Notes under the pieces: model-generated | The model's database searches: none | Told to the model about the DNA's origin: nothing | Seen by the model: the letters and a program-made list of their open reading frames with translations, nothing else | Made by a program: the position numbers and the translations under genes | Shown here: piece after piece, positions 24,850 through 32,516 of the stretch | Layout of the letters: the number at the start of each line of letters is the position of its first letter | How positions within the stretch are numbered: the first letter of the stretch is position 1 | NCBI RefSeq assembly: GCF_002088975.1 | Contig: NZ_NCST01000103.1 | Span: 1-64,000 of the forward strand | Reading direction: 5' to 3' | DNA length: 64,000 bases | Source: Henriciella aquimarina | Lineage (GTDB): Bacteria > Pseudomonadota > Alphaproteobacteria > Caulobacterales > Hyphomonadaceae

Positions 24850-24924
24850 CGTGTGCGCTCCGTGTGCACAGACAGATCAAAACCGGTACAAGCGTGTGCA
24901 AATTGGTCCAAAAAAGTGCACACG
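24850..24924. repeat. CGTGTGCA repeats between integrase and dusA
   Basis: Copies are at 24850-24857 (CGTGTGCG), 24861-24868 and 24893-24900 (CGTGTGCA, direct) and 24917-24924 (TGCACACG, inverted). The cluster overlaps the integrase promoter. Short repeated sites here are typical of integrase or excisionase arm sites or an autoregulatory operator. Confidence 0.6.
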
Positions 24925-24996
24925 TTCTTGTTTTAGCCCTTTGAGGTTACTTAAAAAATGCAAATAAATCAAGTCTATATATTTTCCGTCGCACCC
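24925..24996 (+). other. Probable attachment-site junction at the 5' end of dusA
   Basis: The sequence is AT-rich from about 24925 through the first ~12 codons of dusA (MQINQVYIFSV), then changes abruptly to GC-rich coding at GCACCCATGATGGACTGG (from about 24991). This is what remains when an element inserts in dusA and replaces its 5' end while keeping the frame. The exact crossover core cannot be defined without the other end of the element. Confidence 0.5.
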
Positions 24997-25959
24997 ATGA
25001 TGGACTGGACCGACCGGCATTGCCGGATGTTCCATCGGGCGTTGTCGGACCAGGCGCTGCTCTGGACCGAAATGGTGACGGCCGATGCCGTGATCCATGG
25101 CGACCGCGAGCGGCTGATCGGCTATAGCGCCGCGGAGCACCCGGTTGTTCTTCAGCTCGGCGGATCGGATCCGGAGAAACTCGCCGAGGCGAGCCGGATC
25201 GCCGAGGATTTCGGCTATGACGAGGTCAATATCAATTGCGGTTGCCCGTCCGACCGGGTCCAGTCCGGCCGGTTCGGCGCATGCCTGATGCAGGAGCCGG
25301 AAACCGTCGCCGCCTCAGTGGCCGCGATGCAAAAGGTGGTCTCCATTCCGGTGACGGTGAAGTGCCGTGTGGCTGTCGATGAGGACCCGCCGCGCGAGAC
25401 CCTGTTCGGTTTTGTCGACACGGTGGCCGATGCCGGCTGCGAGGTCTTCACCGTCCACGCGCGCAAGGCCTGGTTGTCGGGGCTGAGCCCGAAGGAAAAC
25501 CGCACTGTTCCGCCGCTGGATTATGGCTTGGTGGCCGAGCTGAAGGCCGAACGGCCCGGCCTTGCCATCATTCTCAATGGCGGCATCAAGACGATGAGCG
25601 AGGCGGCAGACCATCTGAAAACCTTCGATGGCGTCATGCTGGGGCGGGCCGCCTATCAGACGCCGGCGCTTCTGGCCCATGCCGACCAGCTGATCGAGAC
25701 CGGCGAGGGCCGCGATGAGGTCGACATGGCAGCTTGTCTCGCTGCTCTGGAGCGCTACCGCCCCTATATGGCCGAGCAGGTGGCGGGCGGCACGAAGCTT
25801 TCCTCCATGACGCGTCACATGCTTGGCCTCTTCGCTGGCCAGCCAGGCGCCCGCGCCTGGCGGCGTGTGTTGTCGGAGAAGGCGGTGAAGCCGGGTGCCG
25901 GGCTCGACGTGCTCGACGAGGCGCTGGCGCAGGTCGCGCCGGAAGCGGCGCTCGCCTGA
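24958..25959 (+). CDS. dusA: tRNA-dihydrouridine synthase A
   Basis: DusA is a flavoenzyme that reduces uridines 20/20a in the D-loop of tRNAs. The 333-residue protein has the family start SVAPMMDWTDRHCRMFHR, the catalytic Cys in VNINCGCPSDRVQ, the HARKAWLSGLSPKENR loop and the FMN phosphate region ILNGGIKT...DGVMLGRAAY. The start codon is ATG 24958 with GAGG about 12 bases upstream. Codons 2-12 use A/T-rich triplets unlike the rest and are probably contributed by the adjacent integrated element. The enzyme core is complete and should be functional. Its stop overlaps the next start (TGATG). Confidence 0.96.
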   Translation: MQINQVYIFSVAPMMDWTDRHCRMFHRALSDQALLWTEMVTADAVIHGDRERLIGYSAAEHPVVLQLGGSDPEKLAEASRIAEDFGYDEVNINCGCPSDRVQSGRFGACLMQEPETVAASVAAMQKVVSIPVTVKCRVAVDEDPPRETLFGFVDTVADAGCEVFTVHARKAWLSGLSPKENRTVPPLDYGLVAELKAERPGLAIILNGGIKTMSEAADHLKTFDGVMLGRAAYQTPALLAHADQLIETGEGRDEVDMAACLAALERYRPYMAEQVAGGTKLSSMTRHMLGLFAGQPGARAWRRVLSEKAVKPGAGLDVLDEALAQVAPEAALA

Positions 25960-26783
25960 TGGGAGAGTTTTTTGCCCAATATGGTGTGATGATCGCGTCG
26001 CTGGCAGCTGCTGGCGTGGCGGCCGGGATTGCGGCCGGCCTGTTCGGGATCGGGGGCGGGGCGGTTATCGTGCCGGTGCTCTATTTCCTGCTGACCGCGC
26101 TCGGCTATGGCGAGACGGCGATGCATGTCGCGGTCGCGACCTCGCTGGCGACGATCATCCTCACCTCGATCCGCTCCGTCATGGCGCATAACCGGCGCGG
26201 GGCGGTCGACTGGTCCATCCTTCGCGGCTGGGCGCCCTGGATCATGCTGGGCGCGGTGATCGGCCAGGCTATTGCGGGTTTCATCTCCAAGGAGACGCTA
26301 ACCTTCATCTTCGGCGGGCTGCTGCTCATTCTGGCCATGCAGCTCTATTTCGGCCGGCCGAGCTGGAAGCTGGCCGATGATCTGCCCAAGGGCGCGCCGC
26401 GGGCCGGGCTGGGCAGCGTGCTGGGCGCGCTCTCTGCCATCATGGGGATTGGCGGCGGGACGTTCGGGGTCAGCCTGATGACGGTCTGCGGGCGCCCGAT
26501 CCACCAAGCCGTGGCGACGGCGGCCGGTTTCGGGGTGGCAATCGGCCTGCCGGGGGCGGCCATGGCGATCGGCAATGGCATTGGCAAGGAAGGCCTGCCG
26601 CCATTCTCGGTGGGCCATGTGAACCTGCCGGCCTTTGCCCTGATCTCGCTTTGCACCGTGACCATGGCGCCCGTCGGGGCAGCGCTTGCTCACAAGCTGG
26701 ATGCCGGCGTGTTGCGGAAGCTGTTCGGAGTCCTGCTCGTGCTGGTGTCGATCCGGATGATCTGGAAGGTTATTGCCGGATGA
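25959..26783 (+). CDS. TauE/SafE family membrane permease
   Basis: The 274-residue protein has about 8 membrane helices and the two Gly-rich repeats of the TauE/SafE (DUF81) family: AGLFGIGGGAVIVPVLYF in the first half and GIGGGTFGVSLMTVCGRP in the second. Members export sulfite, sulfoacetate or related organosulfur anions, and the substrate here is unknown. Its ATG overlaps the dusA stop, so it is probably co-transcribed with dusA. Its 3' end overlaps the convergent protease gene by 14 bases. Confidence 0.9.
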   Translation: MGEFFAQYGVMIASLAAAGVAAGIAAGLFGIGGGAVIVPVLYFLLTALGYGETAMHVAVATSLATIILTSIRSVMAHNRRGAVDWSILRGWAPWIMLGAVIGQAIAGFISKETLTFIFGGLLLILAMQLYFGRPSWKLADDLPKGAPRAGLGSVLGALSAIMGIGGGTFGVSLMTVCGRPIHQAVATAAGFGVAIGLPGAAMAIGNGIGKEGLPPFSVGHVNLPAFALISLCTVTMAPVGAALAHKLDAGVLRKLFGVLLVLVSIRMIWKVIAG

Positions 26784-27306
26784 TCAGCCGGTCGCCGCGA
26801 AACTCATAGGAATAAAGCTCACGCAGGAAGCTCATGCCGAGCAGGGACTGGGCCAATTCCTCGCGCATGACGACGGCATGGACATTCTCGATCTCGACCT
26901 GTCCGATCTTGATCGAGTCGATCACGACATTCGCGCCATATGTCAGCCCGCCGGCGGTGTTGATGCGGGAATCGTAGACGAGCGCATCCATGTCGATGCC
27001 CATCTTGCGCGCATCATCTTGGGTCAGCGCGACGGTGCTCGCGCCGGTGTCGACCATGAAGTCCACGCTGGCCTTCCGGTTCACCAGCGTGCGGCCCCAA
27101 TAGTGGCCATCGTTGCGAATGGAGAGGACGGCCCTGCGGCGACTGTCGGTTTCCTGCGGTGTGACGGCGGCATTGACCGACGCCTCGGGGACGTCTTCCT
27201 CGACGAGCTGAAGATCGGCCTTGTCGAGCTTGGGGGCGATGAAGATCGCGACCGCACCGGCGACCGCGCAGGCGCTGAACAGCATGGACCCGATCCGCGC
27301 GCTCAC
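26770..27306 (-). CDS. Retropepsin-like aspartic protease, TIGR02281 type
   Basis: The 178-residue protein has an N-terminal membrane anchor (about 7-25) and a single-domain aspartic protease fold. The catalytic motif is VDFMVDTGASTVAL (Asp86-Thr-Gly). The C-terminal LLGMSFLRELYSYEFRGDRLII is the usual second psi-loop segment. Members of this clan are single-domain and presumably dimerise, with the active site in the periplasm. The physiological target is unknown. It overlaps the DUF1289 gene start by 4 bases (ATGA), implying one operon read leftward. Confidence 0.9.
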   Translation of the reverse strand: MSARIGSMLFSACAVAGAVAIFIAPKLDKADLQLVEEDVPEASVNAAVTPQETDSRRRAVLSIRNDGHYWGRTLVNRKASVDFMVDTGASTVALTQDDARKMGIDMDALVYDSRINTAGGLTYGANVVIDSIKIGQVEIENVHAVVMREELAQSLLGMSFLRELYSYEFRGDRLIIRQ

Positions 27307-27512
27307 GCGACCGGTCCCAGCTTGCCGAGGGCTTTCAGCCGCTCCATGCGCTCATCGAGCTCGGCCATGATGCGGCGGCGCTCCTCGTCGCTGAAGCCGC
27401 TCCATCCGCCGATTTCCTGCAGGGTCCGTCCACAGCCGAGGCAGAGACTCGTCTGGCCATCGACGGCGCACACTTTCTTGCAGGGGGTCAGGACGGGTTT
27501 CATACGAGACAT
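27303..27512 (-). CDS. DUF1289 family small Cys-rich protein
   Basis: The 69-residue protein carries the DUF1289 cysteine pattern TPCKKVCAVDGQTSLCLGCGRT, followed by EIGGWSGFSDEERRRIM. The conserved cysteines suggest a metal or iron-sulfur site. The family has no assigned function but is widespread in proteobacteria. It is upstream of, and overlaps, the aspartic protease gene. It is divergent from cobT across about 105 bases. Confidence 0.9.
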   Translation of the reverse strand: MSRMKPVLTPCKKVCAVDGQTSLCLGCGRTLQEIGGWSGFSDEERRRIMAELDERMERLKALGKLGPVA

Positions 27513-27617
27513 ATTATGGGGACGGCTGCGTTCTATCGCAAAAAATCACGAATCTTTCATTGACTTCAATTGTCGTTTCAGGCGCTTTGCTGACATTCCG
27601 GTGAATGGGGTAGGTCC

Positions 27618-28616
27618 GTGAGCGACGCAGCGTCTTCTGCAACGCCTTTCGATGATGTCCGCGATCTGGCGATGCGCCGCATCGAGCCGGACGAAAAGGA
27701 TGCGGAGCGTGTCCGCGAGGCACTTCTGGGCATGGGCCGAGAAGGGGATTTCGGCCGGCTCGGTGAAGCGGCCGAGTGGCTCGCGCGCTGGCAAGGGCGT
27801 TATCCGCCGCGCATCGAGAATGCGACCCTGGCGCTGTTCGCAGGTGCCCATGGCATCTCCGGCGACCAGGTTTCGCTCTCCAGCGATGACAACACAAAGG
27901 CCAAGGTCGAAGACCTGCGGGACGGCAAGGCGCCGCTCTCGGCGATCGCGACGCAGGTCGGGGCAAACATTCGGGTTTTCGAACTGGCCATCGAGCAGCC
28001 CACGGCCGATTTCACGGCCGAACCCGCGATGACTGAGCGCGAATGCGCCGCGACGATTGCCTATGGCTTCGAGGCGCTTGAAGGCAATCCGGACCTGCTG
28101 GCCCTCGGGGTCATCGGGGCAGGTATTGGCACCTCGGCCGCGGCAGTGGCCTGTGCGCTCTATGGCGGCACGGCGGACTACTGGGTGCGCCCGGGGCCCA
28201 TGACGCCGAAGGATGTCAGCGGCGCGCGCACCGAAATCGTGAATGCCGCGCTGAGACATCATCGCGGTCATCTGGACGAGCCGCTCGAGGCGCTGCGTTG
28301 CGTTGGCGGGCGGGAACTGGCCGCGTGTGTCGGGGCCATCCTGGCGGCGCGCATACAGTCTGTCCCGGTCGTTCTCGATGGCTTCGCAACGACCATCGCA
28401 GCTGGTATTGTACATGCCATGAACCCCGATGCGGTGTCGCATGTCCTGCCGGGCCATGTGACGCGGCGCCCGGCGCATGAAGCAGCGCTGGAGCGGATCG
28501 GCATGAACCCGCTGCTGTCGTTTGAATTCAATACGGGCGGCGGCATGGGGTCGGCCGCGGCGGTCGGTGTTCTGAAGACGGCTTGCGCCCCGTTTCTGGG
28601 CCGTCAGGCGGGTTAA
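27618..28616 (+). CDS. cobT: Nicotinate-nucleotide-dimethylbenzimidazole phosphoribosyltransferase
   Basis: CobT makes alpha-ribazole phosphate from 5,6-dimethylbenzimidazole and nicotinate mononucleotide for the lower loop of cobalamin. The 332-residue length is standard. Recognisable family segments are NATLALFAGAHGISG (here with a one-off variant of the usual AGDHG), LGVIGAGIGTSAAAVACAL, PVVLDGFATTIAAGI and LSFEFNTGGGMGSAAAV, which covers the catalytic Glu region. The start is GTG 27618. No cobalamin riboswitch is visible in the 105-base upstream region, and no other cobalamin genes are in the window. Confidence 0.9.
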   Translation: MSDAASSATPFDDVRDLAMRRIEPDEKDAERVREALLGMGREGDFGRLGEAAEWLARWQGRYPPRIENATLALFAGAHGISGDQVSLSSDDNTKAKVEDLRDGKAPLSAIATQVGANIRVFELAIEQPTADFTAEPAMTERECAATIAYGFEALEGNPDLLALGVIGAGIGTSAAAVACALYGGTADYWVRPGPMTPKDVSGARTEIVNAALRHHRGHLDEPLEALRCVGGRELAACVGAILAARIQSVPVVLDGFATTIAAGIVHAMNPDAVSHVLPGHVTRRPAHEAALERIGMNPLLSFEFNTGGGMGSAAAVGVLKTACAPFLGRQAG

Positions 28617-28656
28617 AAAGCAGTCCCAAGCACTGATAGGGTGCGACACTGTTTAC

Positions 28657-28674
28657 GTTGACGTATGCGTCAAC
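28657..28674. promoter_or_regulatory. Palindromic operator candidate upstream of acyl-CoA dehydrogenase
   Basis: GTTGACG (28657-28663) and CGTCAAC (28668-28674) form a perfect inverted repeat around TATG, 68 bases before the gene start. The ACGT-rich shape recalls MerR-family LiuR operators that control acyl-CoA catabolism genes, but the regulator here is unknown. Confidence 0.45.
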
Positions 28675-28741
28675 TTGCGTTCCCGGCATCATGGGGGCAC
28701 AAGGGTCACAAGGATAAAACAGATCATCGAGGACCAAGCGC

Positions 28742-29938
28742 ATGAACCTTGAATTTACCCCGGAGGAAGTTGAGTTTCGCAAGGAAGTCAGGGCCTTCAT
28801 CGAGGAGAATTACCCTGAACATCTGCGCGGCGTTGGCGCGCGCGAAGATCTCGGCAAGGAAGACATGCTGGCCTGGCACCAGATCCTCGGCAAGAAGGGC
28901 TGGTCCGTGCCGGCCTGGCCGGAAAAGTATGGCGGCACCGGCTGGACGCCGACCCAGAAATATATCTGGTCTGAAGAGAATGCACGCATGGACACGATCA
29001 TGCCTCTGCCTTTCGGCGTCTCCATGGTCGGGCCGGTGATCTACACCTTTGGCTCCGAGGAGATGAAAGCCAAGCACCTGCCGGGCATCCGTGACGGCTC
29101 TGTGTGGTGGTGCCAGGGCTATTCCGAGCCGGGCGCCGGCTCCGACCTTGCATCGCTCAAGACGACTGCCGTGCGCGATGGCGACCACTATATCCTCAAT
29201 GGTCAGAAAACCTGGACGACGCTTGCCCAGCATGCCGACTGGGGCTTCTTCCTCTGCCGCACGGACCCGAATGCGGCGAAGCCGCAGGAAGGCATCTCCT
29301 TCATCCTGGCCGACATGAACACGTCGGGCATCGAGGTGAAGCCGATCAAGACGATCGATGGCGGCCATGAGGTCAACGAGACCTGGCTGACCGATGTGCG
29401 CGTGCCGGTCGAGAACCTCGTCGGTGAAGAGAACAAGGGCTGGACCTATGCCAAGTTCCTGCTCGCGCATGAGCGTTCCGGTATTGCCGGTGTCGCCCGT
29501 TCCAAGCGCGGCGTCGAGAAGCTGCGCGCGATTGCGTCGACGGAGCTGCTCGAAGGCAAGCCGCTGATCCGGGATGACGAATTCCTGCGCAAGATCAGCC
29601 AGCTCGAGATCGACCTGACCGCGCTTGAGTTCACCGAGCTGCGCACGCTCGCAAGCGAGGCGGCCGGCAAGGGCCCGGGGCCGGAAAGCTCCATCCTCAA
29701 GGTGAAGGGCACCGAGATCCAGCAGCGCCTGACGGAGCTGACGCTCGAGGCTGTCGGCCATTACGGTCATCCGTATTTCCGTGGCTTTCCGGAAGACGGG
29801 TCGAACGAGTTCCCGATCGGGCCGGACTATGCCCATCAGGCCGCACCGACCTATTTCAACATGCGCAAGACGTCGATCTATGGCGGCTCCAACGAAATTC
29901 AGCGCAACATCATCTCCAAGATGATCCTGGGGCTGTAA
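28742..29938 (+). CDS. Acyl-CoA dehydrogenase (PimC-like partner)
   Basis: The 398-residue flavoenzyme has the acyl-CoA dehydrogenase fold: N-terminal helices (FTPEEVEFRKEVRAFIEENYP), the FAD-contacting QGYSEPGAGSDLASLKT and LNGQKTWTTLAQHADW, and the C-terminal TSIYGGSNEIQRNIISKMILGL. GAGGA is 8 bases before the ATG. A second dehydrogenase gene lies downstream at 30683. The pair resembles the two-subunit enzymes of dicarboxylate and steroid side-chain catabolism (PimC/PimD type). The acyl substrate cannot be told from sequence. Confidence 0.93.
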   Translation: MNLEFTPEEVEFRKEVRAFIEENYPEHLRGVGAREDLGKEDMLAWHQILGKKGWSVPAWPEKYGGTGWTPTQKYIWSEENARMDTIMPLPFGVSMVGPVIYTFGSEEMKAKHLPGIRDGSVWWCQGYSEPGAGSDLASLKTTAVRDGDHYILNGQKTWTTLAQHADWGFFLCRTDPNAAKPQEGISFILADMNTSGIEVKPIKTIDGGHEVNETWLTDVRVPVENLVGEENKGWTYAKFLLAHERSGIAGVARSKRGVEKLRAIASTELLEGKPLIRDDEFLRKISQLEIDLTALEFTELRTLASEAAGKGPGPESSILKVKGTEIQQRLTELTLEAVGHYGHPYFRGFPEDGSNEFPIGPDYAHQAAPTYFNMRKTSIYGGSNEIQRNIISKMILGL

Positions 29939-29942
29939 GGCG

Positions 29943-30560
29943 ATGGTCCGGGGGCTCATCCTGATGCTGGCGATTGTCTCGGCGGCACCGGTGAGCCTCG
30001 CGGACACGGTCTTCCGTCCGCCCGCGCCGGGCACGCTCGTGACCTGGAGCTATACGTTCGACAATGACAAGTTCATTCGCGTGAGTGAGGTTGTCGCCTC
30101 TGGTGAGGACTTCGTGATCTACGATCCGAACATTCGCATCTCGACAGGCAATGCCAGCGAGTATCTCGTGGAGTTCTCGGGCATCCACGTCCAGACCTGC
30201 GACGAGCCCCTGCCGGCAGACGATGACCGGGCGGCGTTGAAGGCCATGTGGCCTTTTGTGCGCGGGGCATCTGCCACGGTGAAGACGGGCCATGCCTCGG
30301 TCTACAAGGTCGGCGAACAGCAGAGCTTCGACCTGATCTCCACGACACCTGAGGCAGGCGATGTCTGGGCGGTCGAGGGGCGTTACGGTTCCATCGCGCT
30401 CGATCTGAAGGTGTCCCCGGCGCTTGGCATGCCTGTGGAGGTCGCGTGGCGCTCGGGTGGTTCGGGCCACGTCCTGGAAGTGGCCGAGCCGCAAGGCGAT
30501 GCTGGTGGTGAACGCGACATGATTGGCAATCTTGGAGAGTGCGAGAAACTACTGAACTGA
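29943..30560 (+). CDS. Secreted hypothetical protein between two acyl-CoA dehydrogenases
   Basis: The 205-residue product begins with a clear signal peptide (MVRGLILMLAIVSAAPVSLA, cleavage near DTVF). It then has a beta-rich body with VTWSYTFDNDKFIRVSEVV, YDPNIRISTGNASEYLVEFSG and a Cys pair (QTCDEP, GECEKLLN). No family was recognised. It starts 4 bases after the first dehydrogenase stop, so the two are likely co-transcribed, while the next dehydrogenase follows after ~120 bases. A periplasmic protein in a cytoplasmic beta-oxidation operon is unexplained. Confidence 0.75.
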   Translation: MVRGLILMLAIVSAAPVSLADTVFRPPAPGTLVTWSYTFDNDKFIRVSEVVASGEDFVIYDPNIRISTGNASEYLVEFSGIHVQTCDEPLPADDDRAALKAMWPFVRGASATVKTGHASVYKVGEQQSFDLISTTPEAGDVWAVEGRYGSIALDLKVSPALGMPVEVAWRSGGSGHVLEVAEPQGDAGGERDMIGNLGECEKLLN

Positions 30561-30682
30561 AAAAGCGGAGTTGCCGCGCCGTCAGGCATTGCCCTGCGGC
30601 CCGGTTCCGAGCTCAAAGACAGTAAGGCAAAGAAGGCTGCAAGGGGTGCGTCCGCCTGTGGCGACTTGGGAGAGATAACACA

Positions 30683-31840
30683 ATGGATTTCAGTTTTTCC
30701 GAAGAGCAGACGATGATCCGCGACAGCCTCGCCAGGCTGCTGCGGGATCAGTATGATTTCGACACCCGCCGCAAGGTTGTCGAGAGCGAAGCCGGATGGC
30801 GTCCGGAGATGTGGCAGCAATTCGCCGAGCTCGGCCTGCTAGCCGCGCCGTTCTCCGAAGAGGATGGCGGCCTCGGCGGCGATGCGGTCGATTCCATGGT
30901 CATCATGGAAGAGTTCGGCAAGGCGCTGGTCGTCGAGCCCTATATTCCGACCATCATCTGCGCCGGTGGCTTCCTGAAGCATGCCGGCACACCGGCCCAG
31001 AAGGAAGAGCACCTCAACGCCATCATCGGCGGTGAGAGCGTCTTTGCCTTCGCCTATGCCGAGCCGCGCGGGCGCTATGACCTGGCTGATCTCGAAACCA
31101 CGGCGAAAAAGGAAGGCGACAGCTATGTCCTTAACGGCCACAAGGCTGTTGTCATCGCGGCACCATGGGCGAGCCACCTGGTCGTGACGGCCCGGACCTC
31201 AGGCGAGCGCCGTGACCGTGACGGGATCTCGGTCTTCATCGTCAAGAAGGATGCTGACGGCATCACCACGCGCGACTATCCCACCGTTGATGGCCGCCGC
31301 GCCTCGGAAGTCTATTTCGAGAATGTCTCGGTGCCGGCCGACGGCCTGATCGGCGAAGAAGGCAAGGCGCTGCCGCTCATCGAGCGGGTCGTGGACGAGG
31401 CCACTGCGGCCGTCTGTGCCGAAGCGATGGGCGCCATGGGCGTCGCGCATCAGATGACCGTCGAATACTCCCAGCAGCGCAAGCAGTTCGGCGTGGCAAT
31501 CGGCAAGTTCCAGGTGCTCCAGCACCGCATGGTCGACATGTTCATGGAGCATGAGCAGTCCATCTCCATGACCTATATGGCAACGCTGAAGCTCGACGAG
31601 GACGAAGAGACCCGCAAGAAGGCGGTCTCGGCGGCCAAGGTCCGCATCGGCCAGGGCGGCCGGTTCGTCGGCCAGGAAGCCGTGCAGATTCATGGCGGTA
31701 TGGGCATGACGGATGAGCTGGCCGTTGGCCACTATTTCAAGCGCATGACCATGATCGACAGCGAGTTCGGCAATGTCGACTATCACATGCGCCGCTACAC
31801 CCGGCTGACCGGCGAGCCGGCCAAGGTCGCCGCCGAGTAG
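30683..31840 (+). CDS. Acyl-CoA dehydrogenase (PimD-like partner)
   Basis: The 385-residue protein has the same fold as the upstream dehydrogenase but is of the divergent, smaller-partner type: MDFSFSEEQTMIRDSLARLL at the start, weak FAD motif AFAYAEPRGRYDLADLETTA, then YSQQRKQFGVAIGKFQVLQH and QIHGGMGMTDELAVGHYFKRM near the C-terminus. In PimC/PimD-type enzymes the two chains form a heteromer and only one holds the catalytic base. The pairing is inferred from gene order. A clear terminator follows at 31868-31901. Confidence 0.92.
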   Translation: MDFSFSEEQTMIRDSLARLLRDQYDFDTRRKVVESEAGWRPEMWQQFAELGLLAAPFSEEDGGLGGDAVDSMVIMEEFGKALVVEPYIPTIICAGGFLKHAGTPAQKEEHLNAIIGGESVFAFAYAEPRGRYDLADLETTAKKEGDSYVLNGHKAVVIAAPWASHLVVTARTSGERRDRDGISVFIVKKDADGITTRDYPTVDGRRASEVYFENVSVPADGLIGEEGKALPLIERVVDEATAAVCAEAMGAMGVAHQMTVEYSQQRKQFGVAIGKFQVLQHRMVDMFMEHEQSISMTYMATLKLDEDEETRKKAVSAAKVRIGQGGRFVGQEAVQIHGGMGMTDELAVGHYFKRMTMIDSEFGNVDYHMRRYTRLTGEPAKVAAE

Positions 31841-31867
31841 GTCACCGTCTCCCGTCATTGACGAAGG

Positions 31868-31901
31868 CCCCCGTCCTGCCATGCTGCCGGGCGGGGGTTT
31901 T
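31868..31901 (+). terminator. Rho-independent terminator after the acyl-CoA dehydrogenase
   Basis: CCCCCGTCC (31868-31876) pairs with GGGCGGGGG (31889-31897), with one G-T wobble, followed by TTTT. It lies 28 bases after the dehydrogenase stop and just before the next gene's ribosome site. Confidence 0.75.
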
Positions 31902-31917
31902 GTCTGGAAGGAAGCTC

Positions 31918-32439
31918 ATGTTCGCAAGACTTGGCGGCGCTGCTCTCATCTTTGTCTCCGTTGTAGGGATGCAGGCACAGGCGCAGCAAGACGCTGCCGA
32001 GCGGGCCGGCCCCTGCAAGGCTGCGCCGTATCATGCCTTCGACTTCTGGATCGGCGACTGGCGGGTGACAGACCCGGCCGGTGAGTTTGCCGGGACCAAC
32101 ACGGTCACGCGTGAGGAGGAGGGCTGCCTTCTGGTCGAGCACTGGACGAGTGCCCGGGGCACGACAGGCCAGAGCTATAATTACTACGATCCGGGCAAGG
32201 GCGTTTGGCGCCAGATCTGGGTCAGCCCCAGTGCCGTCATCGATTATGAAGGCGGGCCGAACCAGGTCGGCGACATGATCCTCAAAGGCACGATCAAATA
32301 CCGCAATGGCCGCTCGCACCCCTTCCGCGGGACGTGGACGGAGAATGAGGATGGCTCCGTCACCCAGCATTTCGAGGAGTACGATCCTGAAGGGGAACGC
32401 TGGGAAGACTGGTTCATCGGTACCTATCGCCGCAAATAG
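31918..32439 (+). CDS. Secreted DUF1579-like protein
   Basis: The 173-residue protein starts at ATG 31918 (GGAAGGAAG upstream) with a signal peptide MFARLGGAALIFVSVVGMQAQA. The mature part opens with HAFDFWIGDWRV and contains GCLLVEHWTSARGTTGQSYNYYDP, the FW(I/V)G(D/E)W and GCL pattern of DUF1579-type beta-barrel proteins that may bind small hydrophobic ligands. No catalytic residues are apparent. It stands alone between a terminator and the enoyl-CoA hydratase gene. Confidence 0.8.
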   Translation: MFARLGGAALIFVSVVGMQAQAQQDAAERAGPCKAAPYHAFDFWIGDWRVTDPAGEFAGTNTVTREEEGCLLVEHWTSARGTTGQSYNYYDPGKGVWRQIWVSPSAVIDYEGGPNQVGDMILKGTIKYRNGRSHPFRGTWTENEDGSVTQHFEEYDPEGERWEDWFIGTYRRK

Positions 32440-32516
32440 CGGGCTCGACACGAGGGGGTAGGGGCTGTCATAGACCTCTGCGCCCAACAACACGATCAAA
32501 GCGGAGGCCTTGCCCC

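Noticed and set aside
27513-27617. Possible cobalamin riboswitch before cobT
   Set aside because: Only ~105 bases, and no B12-box or multi-helix pattern can be read.
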